DNA of 38,424 bases. Origin: DASQWP01 sp050697555. Its GTDB lineage: Bacteria > Actinomycetota > Thermoleophilia > Gaiellales > Gaiellaceae. Location of the stretch: NCBI GenBank assembly GCA_050697555.1, contig JBOHAD010000019.1, forward strand, positions 1 to 38,424, written 5' to 3'. The notes beneath the pieces were generated by a model that was not told the DNA's origin, ran no database searches, and saw only the letters and a list, made by a program, of their open reading frames with translations. Below, piece by piece: positions 14,765 to 22,474 of this stretch (position 1 is its first letter; each line of letters starts with the position of its first letter). The translations under genes and the position numbers were made by a program.

Positions 14765-16029
14765 AGCATGGCGAAGAAGTCGGGGAAGCTTACAGCGACG
14801 CTCTCGGCACCCCGAAGCTCCACGCCCTCGCGGGAGACGAGCCCGGCGATCGCCCCCAGCATGGCGATGCGGTGGTCGCCGGCGGCCTCCACCACACCCC
14901 CACCCTTAGGGCGGGTGGGAACACCTCTCACCCGGAAGCCATCATGCGTCGTCTCGATCCGGATTCCAAGGGGACGGAGCGCATCTTTCACAGTCTCGAG
15001 ACGGTCCGACTCCTTCAAGCGCAACTCCTGCGCGCCTCTGACGACGCTCTCACCCCGCGCCATTCCCGCCGCCAGGGCGAAGAGCGGCAGCTCGTCCACG
15101 ACGGCGGGCACCTCCTCCGGCCGTACCTCGGCTGCCACGAGCTCGGCGGGCTCCACCTCGAGGTCGGCGACCGGCTCCCCGCCGGCCGACCGGCGGTTGA
15201 AGCTCGCGATCCGCGCTCCCATCCGCTCGAGCAGAGCGAGGAAGCCGGCGCGTGTCGGATTGATTCCCACGCCGTGCAGGCGCAGCTCCGACTCCGCCAG
15301 CAACGTGGCCGCGAGCAGGAACGGCGCCGCCGAGGAGAAGTCTCCCGGAATGTCGATCCGGAGCGGCCGCAGCCGCTCCGCCGGCCAGACCGCAGCCTGC
15401 CTCGGCTTCCGCCCCACGCGCGCACCCGCCGCCTCGAGCAGCCGCTCCGTGTGGTCGCGAGTCGGGTGGCGCTCCACGACCGTGGTCGGCCCGTCCTCCG
15501 GATAGAGCCCCGCGAGGAGGACGCAGGACTTCACCTGCGCACTCGCCACCGGGAGCTCGTACCGGATCGCCCGCAGCCGACCCCCGGCTTCCACGACGAG
15601 CGGGGCATGGCCGTCCTCCGTCTGGACGGACGCGCCCATCGCCCGCAGCGGCTCGGCGATCCGCTCGAGCGGGCGCCGGACGAGCGACTCGTCGCCGACG
15701 AGCTCGAAGCGGCCTTCCTGCCCGACGAGCAGGCCGGGCAGGAGCCGCATCAGCGTCCCGGCGTTCCCGCAGTCGAGCGCCTCCGCCGGCGCGAGCAAGC
15801 CTCGCAGCCCCACCCCCGTCACGCGAACCCGGTCGCCGTCGGCGTCCACGCCGGCTCCGAGCGCGCGGATCGCCGCGGCCGTCGAGAGCGTGTCCTTCGA
15901 CGGTCCGAACCCGTCGATCTCGCTCGTGCCTTCGGCGACCGCCGCCAGGAGGAGGGCCCGGTGCGAGATGGACTTGTCGCCGGGGACGGCGAGGTCGCCG
16001 CGCAAGGCCGACGCGGGCTCGATCCTCAC
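14743..16029 (-). CDS. aroA: 3-phosphoshikimate 1-carboxyvinyltransferase (EPSP synthase)
   Basis: 428 residues. The N-terminal PGDKSISHR (Lys19, Ser20, Arg24) binds shikimate-3-phosphate. The PEP/glyphosate loop LDCGNAGTLMRLLPGLL keeps the glyphosate-sensitive Gly, the second lobe has ASAQVKSCVLLAGLYPEG-type sequence, and the C-terminal RLKESDRLETV and DHRIAML motifs are present. It makes EPSP in the shikimate pathway. The GTG start at 16029 is 1 bp after the tyrA stop. The stop codon is within a strong hairpin. Confidence 0.96.
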   Translation of the reverse strand: MRIEPASALRGDLAVPGDKSISHRALLLAAVAEGTSEIDGFGPSKDTLSTAAAIRALGAGVDADGDRVRVTGVGLRGLLAPAEALDCGNAGTLMRLLPGLLVGQEGRFELVGDESLVRRPLERIAEPLRAMGASVQTEDGHAPLVVEAGGRLRAIRYELPVASAQVKSCVLLAGLYPEDGPTTVVERHPTRDHTERLLEAAGARVGRKPRQAAVWPAERLRPLRIDIPGDFSSAAPFLLAATLLAESELRLHGVGINPTRAGFLALLERMGARIASFNRRSAGGEPVADLEVEPAELVAAEVRPEEVPAVVDELPLFALAAGMARGESVVRGAQELRLKESDRLETVKDALRPLGIRIETTHDGFRVRGVPTRPKGGGVVEAAGDHRIAMLGAIAGLVSREGVELRGAESVAVSFPDFFAMLDGVSLR

Positions 16030-16030
16030 C

Positions 16031-17131
16031 TCACTGGTCCTCGAAAGCCGGCGACACGATCACCGAATACCCCTGTGACTCGAGCAATCCGGCCGCTCGC
16101 CGCGCGGCCTCCTCCCCGGCGACGAGCACGCTGAGCGTGCCTCCGCGCTCGGGCGAGAGGTGCTCCAGCTCGAAGTCCTCGATGTTGATCCCCTCCGCCC
16201 CGAGTGCCTGCGTGATGCCGGAGAGGACGCCGGGGCGGTCGGGCACGTGCACGCGCACGCGCTGGAGCTCCCCGAGGTCGGTGAACGCCTCCTCGAGCAG
16301 TCGGCGGCGGTTGCCGCCCGCCTCGCCGATCCAACGCGCCAGCCAGCCGGCGTCGCGGGCGGCGAGGGCGCGCTCGAGCTCCTCCACGCGGCGGCGGTGC
16401 TCGGCGAGCGCGCCGCGAACCTCGTCGGCGTTGTCGAGGAAGATGTCGACCCAGATGCGCGGGTTGGCGCCGGCGACGCGGGTCATGTCGCGAAGCGACC
16501 CGCCCGCGGCGGCGAGCGGCTCGTGCCCGTCCACGCGCATCGAGCCCGCGTGGTTGAGGATCAGGTTGGCGAGCGCGTGCGGCAGGTGGCTCGTGAGCGC
16601 CATCAGACGGTCGTGCGCCGCCGGATCGATCGCCACCGGGACGGCGCCGAGCGAGGCGACGAAGCCGTGCAGCAGCCGGTAGCGCTCGGGCTCCGTCTCC
16701 GCGACCGGGGTGAGGAACCAGGTCGCACCCTCGAAGAGCTGTGCGCTCCCGTGCGCGGGTCCGCGAGCCTCCGAGCCGCAGACCGGGTGGCCCCCGATGT
16801 AGCGGACACGGTCGCCGATTCCCGTGCAGAGCCCGGCCTTCGTCGAGCCTACGTCGGTGACGGTGCAGCCCGCGCCCGCCGCCTGGAGCACGGCCTCGAT
16901 CTCGCCGCCGAGAGCGGCGACGGGCGTCGCCACGACGGCGAGCTCGGCCTCCTCCACGGCGGCGACGAGGCTCTCGCTCGGCTCGTCGAGGGAGCCCCGC
17001 TCGGCCGCGAGGGCGAGGAAATCCGGGTCGGGATCCCAACCGGTCACCCGCTCGAGGCCGGCCCGCTTCGCGGCCAGGCCGACTGAGGAGCCGATCAGGC
17101 CTGTGCCGACGATGGCAAGGGAATCAACCAA
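16031..17131 (-). CDS. tyrA: Prephenate dehydrogenase with C-terminal ACT domain
   Basis: 366 residues. The Rossmann motif is GTGLIGSS (residues 9-16), then VTDVGSTKAGL, and the TyrA signature GGHPVCGSEARGPAHGSAQLFEGATWFLTP with its His. After the helical dimer domain comes an ACT domain from about residue 290 (RVRVHVPDRPGVLSGITQALGAEGINIEDFE), which in relatives binds tyrosine for feedback control. The start is TTG 17131, chosen because AAGGAG lies 5 nt upstream and because it gives the expected N-terminus. It overlaps the DAHP synthase gene by 8 bp. Confidence 0.94.
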   Translation of the reverse strand: MVDSLAIVGTGLIGSSVGLAAKRAGLERVTGWDPDPDFLALAAERGSLDEPSESLVAAVEEAELAVVATPVAALGGEIEAVLQAAGAGCTVTDVGSTKAGLCTGIGDRVRYIGGHPVCGSEARGPAHGSAQLFEGATWFLTPVAETEPERYRLLHGFVASLGAVPVAIDPAAHDRLMALTSHLPHALANLILNHAGSMRVDGHEPLAAAGGSLRDMTRVAGANPRIWVDIFLDNADEVRGALAEHRRRVEELERALAARDAGWLARWIGEAGGNRRRLLEEAFTDLGELQRVRVHVPDRPGVLSGITQALGAEGINIEDFELEHLSPERGGTLSVLVAGEEAARRAAGLLESQGYSVIVSPAFEDQ

Positions 17132-18164
17132 TCTCCTTGCCCATCAGCGTGACCAGCGAGCGGATCTCCTCTGCGAAAGCCGCGAACTCCGCCGTCGGGA
17201 TGAGCTGGGGCCCGTCGCAGAGCGCCTCGTCCGGTGCGGGATGCGCCTCGACGATGATCCCGTCGGCGCCTGCGGCCACGGCCGCCCGAGCGAGCGCCGG
17301 CACGAGGTCGCGCCGCCCGGCCGCGTGCGAAGGATCGACGATCACCGGCAGGTGCGTCTCCTGCTTCAGCACGGGGATCGCGCCGATGTCGAGCGTGTAG
17401 CGCGTCGAGCGCTCGAAGGTGCGGATTCCGCGCTCACAGATGATCACCCGGGCGTTTCCCTCCTTGACGACGTACTCGGCCGCCATGAGGAGCTCCTCCA
17501 CGGTTGCCGACGGGCCGCGCTTGAGGAGCACCGGCTTCCCGGCCTTTCCCACCTCGGAGAGGAGGATGAAGTTCTGCATGTTGCGGGCGCCGATCTGGAT
17601 CACGTCCGCGGTCTCGACGACGGCCTCGACGTGGCGCGGGTCCATGAGCTCCGTCACGAGCGGGAGGCCGGTCTCGTCCCGGGCCTCCTCGAGGATGCGC
17701 AGCCCGTCGACGCCGAGCCCCTGGAAGGTGTACGGCGACGTGCGGGGCTTGAAGACGCCGCCGCGAAGCATGGTCGCGCCCGCCTCCTTAACGGCGCGCG
17801 CGGTCGCGAGCGTCTGCTCCCGGTACTCGACCGTGCAGGGCCCCGCCACGAGCCCGAAGTAGCCGTCCCCGATCCGCCGCCCGCGCACGTCGATGACGGT
17901 CGGGTCGGGCGCGATCTCGCGCGAGACGAGCTTGTACGGCTTCAGGATCGGGAGCACCTGCTCGACCCCGGGGAAGCCCTCGAGCGGAAGCGTGGCGAGG
18001 AGCTCCCGCTCGCCGATTGCGCCGATCACGGTCGCCTCCTTGCCTGCGGTCACGTGCGCGTGCGCTCCCGCCTCCGCGAGGCGGGCGACGACGTCGTCGA
18101 CCTGCTCGGGGGTCGCGTGCGCCCCCATGACGATGAGAAGCTCCGGGGAGCCGTTCGCGGCCAT
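17124..18164 (-). CDS. aroF: 3-deoxy-7-phosphoheptulonate (DAHP) synthase, type I-beta with N-terminal regulatory domain
   Basis: 346 residues. Residues about 8-85 form the ferredoxin-like domain found in the AroF/AroG(Bs)-type enzymes and used for allostery. The barrel then shows FGLVAGPCTVEYREQ, MLRGGVFKPRTSPYTFQGLG, QIGARNMQNF, KPVLLKRG, ICERGIRTF and PVIVDPSHAAGRR. It catalyses the first shikimate-pathway step from PEP and erythrose-4-phosphate. The ATG at 18164 is 9 nt downstream of a TACACT -10-like box with no Shine-Dalgarno, so it may be leaderless. It is the first gene of the run aroF-tyrA-aroA-cmk-plsC-der. Confidence 0.94.
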   Translation of the reverse strand: MAANGSPELLIVMGAHATPEQVDDVVARLAEAGAHAHVTAGKEATVIGAIGERELLATLPLEGFPGVEQVLPILKPYKLVSREIAPDPTVIDVRGRRIGDGYFGLVAGPCTVEYREQTLATARAVKEAGATMLRGGVFKPRTSPYTFQGLGVDGLRILEEARDETGLPLVTELMDPRHVEAVVETADVIQIGARNMQNFILLSEVGKAGKPVLLKRGPSATVEELLMAAEYVVKEGNARVIICERGIRTFERSTRYTLDIGAIPVLKQETHLPVIVDPSHAAGRRDLVPALARAAVAAGADGIIVEAHPAPDEALCDGPQLIPTAEFAAFAEEIRSLVTLMGKEIG

Positions 18165-18173
18165 CCGCAATCC

Positions 18174-18190
18174 AGTGTACTTGCGATAAT
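18174..18190. promoter_or_regulatory. Divergent -10 boxes of aroF and trpS, 5 bp apart
   Basis: The minus-strand TACACT (18179-18174) is 9 nt before the aroF ATG, and the plus-strand GATAAT (18185-18190) is 10 nt before the trpS ATG. The whole intergenic space is 36 bp. Polymerase could not occupy both promoters at once. -35 boxes are poor on both strands. Confidence 0.5.
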
Positions 18191-18200
18191 CACGGCGAAA

Positions 18201-19181
18201 ATGCGCGTTCTCTCTGGAATTCAGCCCACTGGGGCGAAGCATCTCGGCAACTACGTCGGGGCGATTCGCCGCTGGGTCGCGGAGCAGCACGAGGTCGACG
18301 CGTTCCACCCGATCGTCGACCTCCACGCGATCACGGTGCCCCAGGATCCCGACGAGCTCCGCGAGGCGACGCTCGATCTCACCGCCCTGCTGATCGCCTC
18401 CGGGCTCGACCCCGACGTCTGCACGCTTTTCGTCCAGAGCCACGTGCCCGAGCATCCGCGGCTCGCCTGGGTGCTCGAGTGCATGACGCCCCACGGCGAG
18501 CTGCGGCGAATGCCGCAGTTTCGCGAGAAGTCGGCCGTTCAGACGAGCTTCTCGGTCGGGCTCATGACCTACCCGGTGCTCCAGGCGGCGGACATCCTCC
18601 TCTACCACGCCGACCGCGTGCCGGTGGGCGAGGACCAGCGTCAGCACCTGGAGCTCGCGCGCGACATCGCGCAGCGCTTCAACCAGCGCTTCGGCGAGAC
18701 CTTCACCGTTCCGGAGGGAACGTACGGGGCGGTCGGAGCAAAGATCATGGACCTCCAGAGCCCCGAGACCCGTATGTCGACCTCGCTCGGGAGGGAGCTC
18801 GGCACGGTCAAGGTGCTCGACCCGCCCGACACGATCCGGCGGAAGCTGCGGTCGGCCGTGACCGACTCGGGGCGAGACGTCCTGCGCTCCGAGGAGAAGC
18901 CCGGGATCACGAACCTGATCGAGATCATGGCGGTGGCCACCGGGAAGGCTCCGGAGGCCATCGAGGCCCGCTACGACGGTGCCGGCTACGGCGCGTTCAA
19001 GGAGGACGTCGCCGAGGCGGTCGTCCAGCTCCTCGATCCCATCCGCCTCCGCTACGGCGAGCTCCGCGGCAGCCCCGGCAGGCTCGCGGCCATCCTCGCG
19101 CAGGGCGCCGAGAAGGCGCAGGCGATCGCGGCCGAGACACTCGCGCTCGTCCATGAACGAGTTGGCTTCGTCGCCCCGTAA
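18201..19181 (+). CDS. trpS: Tryptophanyl-tRNA synthetase
   Basis: 326 residues. The class I HIGH-equivalent is TGAKHLGNYVGA (His14-Asn17), followed by the tryptophan pocket region and YPVLQAADILLYHADRVPVGEDQRQHLELARDIAQRFN. The KMSKS loop reads RMSTS at residues 191-195, followed by LGRELGTVKVLDPPDTIRRKLRSAVTDSG, the form seen in actinobacterial TrpS. It charges tRNA-Trp. The ATG is 10 nt after GATAAT and has no Shine-Dalgarno, so a near-leaderless transcript is likely. It is divergent from the aromatic biosynthesis operon. The 3' end overlaps the RDD gene by 29 nt. Confidence 0.96.
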   Translation: MRVLSGIQPTGAKHLGNYVGAIRRWVAEQHEVDAFHPIVDLHAITVPQDPDELREATLDLTALLIASGLDPDVCTLFVQSHVPEHPRLAWVLECMTPHGELRRMPQFREKSAVQTSFSVGLMTYPVLQAADILLYHADRVPVGEDQRQHLELARDIAQRFNQRFGETFTVPEGTYGAVGAKIMDLQSPETRMSTSLGRELGTVKVLDPPDTIRRKLRSAVTDSGRDVLRSEEKPGITNLIEIMAVATGKAPEAIEARYDGAGYGAFKEDVAEAVVQLLDPIRLRYGELRGSPGRLAAILAQGAEKAQAIAAETLALVHERVGFVAP

Positions 19182-19782
19182 GTACGTCCATCCGAGGGGT
19201 GACTACACGGCCTCGGCCGCTCCACTGTGGCGCCGCGGGCTCGCCTCGGCGCTGGACTGGGCGCTGGTGGGGATCGTCTACCTGCTCCTCCTCATCCCGG
19301 CCGGCATCCTGGACACGATCGGCGAGCTCTTCGGCGGCGACGTCGGTCGCGCCCTGGAGGTGTTCGGGCAGGTGCTCGCCGTGAGCGCCATCGTCGCGTA
19401 CTTCACCTTCCTCCTGAAGAGTGGCCACACGATGGGCATGAGGGCCCTCGACATCCATGTGCGCGCCCACGACGAGGGGCGCGAGCCGGGGGTTGTCCGC
19501 TCTTTCGCGCGGGCGCTCCTCGCGCTCCTCCTCGGCGTCGCCGTGGTCAACGCCTATTCCTACCTCCGGGGGAGGCCGCCGCTGGGGGAGTTCTCGTCCT
19601 TCGAGCGAGCCGTCGGCGAGGCGGCGGTGATCGTCGCGGGCGCCGGCCTCCTCGGGCAGCTCTGGATGCTCGTCGACAGGGAGGGACGGACGTTGTGGGA
19701 TCGGTTCACCGGGCTCGTCGTCGTCGAGGACATCGTCCCCACGTCGATGCCGGAACGGCTATGGAGTCCCTGGAGGACGTAG
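19153..19782 (+). CDS. RDD family membrane protein
   Basis: 209 residues with about four membrane segments (near residues 30-50, 67-88, 118-136 and 153-172). The RDD pattern is seen in LWRRGLASALDWALVG (the Arg-Asp positions), in GHTMGMRALDIHVRAHDEG after helix 2, and in REGRTLWDRFTGLVVVE at the end. RDD proteins have no single known function; some are implicated in transport. I chose ATG 19153, which overlaps trpS by 29 nt. Its 3' end overlaps the convergent pseudouridine synthase gene by 24 bp, an unusual tail-to-tail coding overlap. Confidence 0.82.
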   Translation: MNELASSPRKYVHPRGDYTASAAPLWRRGLASALDWALVGIVYLLLLIPAGILDTIGELFGGDVGRALEVFGQVLAVSAIVAYFTFLLKSGHTMGMRALDIHVRAHDEGREPGVVRSFARALLALLLGVAVVNAYSYLRGRPPLGEFSSFERAVGEAAVIVAGAGLLGQLWMLVDREGRTLWDRFTGLVVVEDIVPTSMPERLWSPWRT

Positions 19783-20451
19783 GGCGTGCACCTCCGCTGA
19801 CGTGAGCTCCCGCCACTCGCCGGGCTCGAGCCCCTCGAGCGTGAGGCCGGCGTAGGCGCGCCGGTGGAGGAGCGTGACGGGATGGCCGACGGCGGCGCAC
19901 ATGCGCTTCACCTGATGCTTCCTGCCCTCGTGGAGCGTCAGCTCGAGGCGCGAGGGCCCGAGCCGCCGCGCGTCCGCCGGCGCGGTGAGGCCGTCTTCGA
20001 GCTCGATGCCTTCGCGTAGGCGGCGGAGGACTTGCTGCGAAGGCTCTCCGTCGACCTCGACCTCGTAGACCTTCTCGACGCCGTAGCGTGGGTGCATGAG
20101 GCGGTGCGCGAGCGGACCGTCGTTGGTGAGGAGGAGGGCGCCGGTCGTGTCGGCGTCGAGCCGGCCGACGGGGACGACCCTGCGGTCGAGCTCGACGAGC
20201 CCGACGACGGTCGGCCGTCCGTGCGGGTCGCGCGCCGTCGTCACGACCCCGGCGGGCTTGTGCAGGAGGACGTAGGCGAGCGGCTCCGGGGTGACCGGGC
20301 TGCCGTCCACCTCGACCCGGTCGTGCCCGCGGACGTAGGTGGCGAGACCGGCCACCTCGCCGTTCACGCGCACGCGCCCGGAGTGGATGAGCTCGTCGGC
20401 GCCGCGCCGGGAGGCGATCCCGGCCCGCGCAAGGAAGGCGTTCAGGCGCAC
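19759..20451 (-). CDS. Pseudouridine synthase, RsuA/RluB family with S4 domain
   Basis: 231 residues from GTG 20451. The N-terminal S4 RNA-binding domain is VRLNAFLARAGIASRRGADELIHSGRVRVNG. The catalytic domain follows: YVLLHKPAGVVTTARDPHGRPTVVGLV, the catalytic motif VGRLDADTTGALLLTNDG (the Asp), and LTLHEGRKHQVKRMCAAVGHPV. It likely modifies 23S rRNA (RluB-type) or 16S rRNA. An ATG at 20490 would add 13 residues, but it lies within a 36-nt palindrome. GTG 20451 gives the family N-terminus and is exactly 6 nt after a GATAAT box (20463-20458), so I prefer it. Confidence 0.9.
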   Translation of the reverse strand: MRLNAFLARAGIASRRGADELIHSGRVRVNGEVAGLATYVRGHDRVEVDGSPVTPEPLAYVLLHKPAGVVTTARDPHGRPTVVGLVELDRRVVPVGRLDADTTGALLLTNDGPLAHRLMHPRYGVEKVYEVEVDGEPSQQVLRRLREGIELEDGLTAPADARRLGPSRLELTLHEGRKHQVKRMCAAVGHPVTLLHRRAYAGLTLEGLEPGEWRELTSAEVHALRPPGTP

Positions 20452-20482
20452 GCGCGCATTATCGAATGGAGGCGTGGCCCTT

Positions 20483-20518
20483 CCAGCCATGACGGGGTCT
20501 GACCCCGGCCGTGGCTGG
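20483..20518. repeat. Palindromic element with GGGGTCTGACCCC core, copy A
   Basis: The perfect core CGGGGTCTGACCCCG is at 20493-20507. Outer arms CCAGCCA and TGGCTGG extend it to a 36-nt imperfect palindrome. It lies upstream of the pseudouridine synthase and shares its core with 20620-20632. Confidence 0.7.
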
Positions 20519-20612
20519 TTCGGACGTGTCTCGCCGGTTTCCGCTCGCCCGAGCGTGCTCTCCCACCACGCATGCTCCCCCGGAACGCTGGAACAGCCAC
20601 GTTCCGCAGGGT

Positions 20613-20639
20613 CATGCCCGGGGTCTGACCCCGGACATG
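20613..20639. repeat. Palindromic element with GGGGTCTGACCCC core, copy B
   Basis: CCGGGGTC and GACCCCGG (20618-20634) are flanked by CATG on both sides, giving a 27-nt near-perfect palindrome. Its right half, CCCCGGACATGGCC, recurs exactly at 25440-25453. The 182-bp gap 20491-20672 therefore holds two copies. Some of the rest may be the GYD gene promoter; I see no other gene there. Confidence 0.7.
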
Positions 20640-20672
20640 GCCTTTGCGGTCGCGAGACGTCATGATCCCGCC

Positions 20673-20963
20673 GTGCCCGTCTACATCACGCTGATGAAGT
20701 GGACGTCCGCCGGAATGGGCGGGATCCCAGCGTGGCGCGACCGGGTCGAGGAGGCGGAGCGCGCAATCGAGAACCGCGGCGGCAAGCTCCTCGACGCGTA
20801 CGTGACCCTCGGTCGCTACGACGTGGTCGAGATCTTCGAGGCACCCGACGACGAGACCGCATACCAGGTCCTCATCGAGGTGGCCAAGCACGGCCAGGTG
20901 ACGACCGAGACGCTCCGCGCCTTCACGCGCGACGAAGCGGAGAACATCGTCAGAGGTTCTTAG
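20673..20963 (+). CDS. GYD domain protein
   Basis: 96 residues. PVYITLMKWTSAG at the start, GGKLLDAYVTLGRYDVVEIFEAPDDETAYQVLIEVAKHGQVTTETLRAF in the middle and the short tail match the GYD family, a small ferredoxin-like-fold domain of unknown function named after a Gly-Tyr-Asp motif (here GRYD). GTG 20673 is chosen because upstream sequence is the palindromic element. A CATGAT box ends 6 nt before it and there is no Shine-Dalgarno. The gene overlaps the convergent ArsR gene by 4 bp. Confidence 0.85.
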   Translation: MPVYITLMKWTSAGMGGIPAWRDRVEEAERAIENRGGKLLDAYVTLGRYDVVEIFEAPDDETAYQVLIEVAKHGQVTTETLRAFTRDEAENIVRGS

Positions 20964-21286
20964 ACTCCGTCCCCGCCCACGTGCGAGCGGAGCGCCGAGA
21001 GCCGCGCGTCCCATTGCGCGCCCACCCGCTCCATCCAGGACATCGCCTCCGTGAGCGGTCCGGGCGTCAGCCGGTAGAGGGTCTCGCGGCCCCGCCGGCT
21101 GGCCGTCACGAGGCCCGCCGTGCTGAGCGCGCTCAGGTGCTTCGCCACCGCCTGACGCGTGACGGGGAGATCCGCCGCGAGCTCGGTCGCGCTCGCCGTC
21201 TCGCGCTCGGCGAGCGCCTCGAGCAGGTACCGTCGGTTCTGATCGGCGAGGGCCGAGAACACCGGCCCCACGGGGCTGTCCGGCAT
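20960..21286 (-). CDS. ArsR-family winged-helix transcriptional regulator
   Basis: 108 residues. The winged helix reads PVFSALADQNRRYLLEALAERETASATELAADLPVTRQAVAKHLSALSTAGLVTASRRGRETLYRLT. The N-terminus has no metal-binding CxC motif, which places it with the non-metal ArsR regulators usually co-transcribed with AHSA1/SRPBCC genes. ATG 21286 is 6 bp after the AHSA1 stop. It probably represses the shared promoter region 21683-21761 through the GCAACC/GGTTGC inverted repeats there (inference). Confidence 0.88.
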   Translation of the reverse strand: MPDSPVGPVFSALADQNRRYLLEALAERETASATELAADLPVTRQAVAKHLSALSTAGLVTASRRGRETLYRLTPGPLTEAMSWMERVGAQWDARLSALRSHVGGDGV

Positions 21287-21292
21287 CGGCTT

Positions 21293-21682
21293 CTAGGCGA
21301 GCGCGGGGACTCCGGCGAGGAGCGCCCGCAGCTCGAGGGCCGAGCTCCACTCGCCCGCGCACGCGCGCGGCCCCGGCGCGGACTCGGTCACCGTCACCCG
21401 GGTCCCCTCGGGCACTTCCTCGAGCGTGAAGCCGACGTGGGTCTCCTCGGACGGCGACTCCTCGTCGCTCCAGCGGAAGGAGAAGCGCCGCCCAACCTCG
21501 ACCTCCTCGACGCGCGCCCGGCGGATCTCCCCGTCCTCCCACCGGAACACGCCCTCGCCACCCGGCTCCGGGTCGAGCTCGACGTCGTTGGCGAACCATT
21601 CCTCGAGCCGGGCGGGATCCGTGAGCGCCCCCCAGACCTCGTCGGGCGGGGCCGGCAGGACGAGCTCGCGTGTGACGTCCAC
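21293..21682 (-). CDS. SRPBCC / AHSA1-like (START-fold) domain protein
   Basis: 129 residues. The AHSA1 pattern is clear: RELVLPAPPDEVWGALTDPARLEEWFANDVELDPEPGGEGVFRWEDG, then FSFRWSDE...THVGFTLEEVPEGTRVTVTES. This helix-grip fold binds hydrophobic ligands, and partners of ArsR regulators of this type have largely unknown ligands. GTG 21682 has an excellent Shine-Dalgarno, GAGGAGG, 4 nt upstream. It is the first gene of a two-gene unit with the ArsR gene and is divergent from clpP. Confidence 0.86.
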   Translation of the reverse strand: MDVTRELVLPAPPDEVWGALTDPARLEEWFANDVELDPEPGGEGVFRWEDGEIRRARVEEVEVGRRFSFRWSDEESPSEETHVGFTLEEVPEGTRVTVTESAPGPRACAGEWSSALELRALLAGVPALA

Positions 21683-21696
21683 GGTTCCTCCTCTCG

Positions 21697-21740
21697 CGCA
21701 ACCGCAAGGTTGCGTATAGGATGCGCAACTAGCTGGTTGC
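21697..21740. promoter_or_regulatory. Tandem inverted-repeat operators for the ArsR regulator
   Basis: Site 1 (21697-21714) is CGCAACC-GCAA-GGTTGCG, a perfect 7-4-7 palindrome. Site 2 (21725-21740) is a 16-bp near-palindrome GCAACTAG/CTGGTTGC with one mismatch. Between them the minus strand has TATACG (a possible -10). Both sites lie between the divergent AHSA1 and clpP starts, so the regulator could also affect clpP. Confidence 0.6.
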
Positions 21741-21761
21741 ACTCTAACAAGGAGGACGCAC

Positions 21762-22391
21762 GTGAGCCACCTCGTCCCCATGGTGGTCGAGTCGGACGGG
21801 AGGTACGAGCGCTCGTTCGACGTTTACTCGCGCCTCCTCCGCGAACGGATCGTCTTCCTCGGCACGGAGGTCGACGACGGGGTTGCGAACGTGATCACGG
21901 CGCAGCTCGTCTTCCTCGAGGCCGAGGATCCCGACCGGGAGATCAGCCTGTACATCAACTCGCCGGGTGGCTCGGCCTATGCGGGCATGGCCATCTACGA
22001 CACGATGCAGTACGTCAAGCCCGACGTCCGCACGATCTGCATCGGGATGGGCATGTCGGCGGCGGCCATGATCCTCTGCGGCGGGGCGGCCGGCAAGCGC
22101 TCGGCGCTTCCGAACGCGAAGATCATGATCCACCAGGGCTCGGCAGGCTTTCGCGGCACGCCGACCGACATCGAGATCCACGCTCAGGAGGTGCTGGCCA
22201 CGAGGCAGCGGATGGCGGAGATCATCGCTCTGCACTCGAGCAAGCCGGTCGAGCAGGTGATGCAGGACATCGACCGCGACCGGTTCATGACTCCGGAGGA
22301 CGCAATCGCATACGGGCTCATCGACGAGATCGTCGCGCCGCGGGCCGCGAGCCTCGCCGCGCGGGCGGCCACGAATGGGAAGCCCGACTAA
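21762..22391 (+). CDS. clpP: ATP-dependent Clp protease proteolytic subunit
   Basis: 209 residues. The catalytic Ser is in ICIGMGMSAAAMILCGG, the His in NAKIMIHQGSAGFRG, and the Asp in DIDRDRFMTPEDAIAYGLID. SLYINSPGGSAYAGMAIYDTMQ is also typical. It forms the ClpP barrel that degrades unfolded substrates with ClpX/ClpC; no ATPase gene or second clpP lies next to it here. GTG 21762 follows AAGGAGG at 6 nt. It shares its promoter region with the ArsR/AHSA1 unit, so it may be co-regulated with that pair. Confidence 0.95.
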   Translation: MSHLVPMVVESDGRYERSFDVYSRLLRERIVFLGTEVDDGVANVITAQLVFLEAEDPDREISLYINSPGGSAYAGMAIYDTMQYVKPDVRTICIGMGMSAAAMILCGGAAGKRSALPNAKIMIHQGSAGFRGTPTDIEIHAQEVLATRQRMAEIIALHSSKPVEQVMQDIDRDRFMTPEDAIAYGLIDEIVAPRAASLAARAATNGKPD

Positions 22392-22418
22392 CCCGATCTG
22401 ACAGGCTCCCCCGCGGTC

Positions 22419-22436
22419 GCTCGCCGGAGCGCGAGC
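22419..22436 (+). terminator. Weak hairpin after clpP
   Basis: GCTCGC and GCGAGC form a 6-bp stem with a 6-nt loop, 28 nt after the clpP stop. Only CCCTT follows, so it is a poor intrinsic terminator and the call is tentative. Confidence 0.3.
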
Positions 22437-22474
22437 CCTTCCAATGCCGCGTAGCGCGTCCTATACTCGCCCTG

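Noticed and set aside
16824..18200. Long plus-strand frame leading into trpS
   Set aside because: TrpS homology begins exactly at ATG 18201. The upstream part is antisense to tyrA and aroF and has no protein-like pattern.
18771..18785. RMSTS in TrpS as a sign of an inactive enzyme
   Set aside because: Actinobacterial TrpS commonly has KMST-type loops, and Arg for the first Lys is a mild change. All other motifs are intact.
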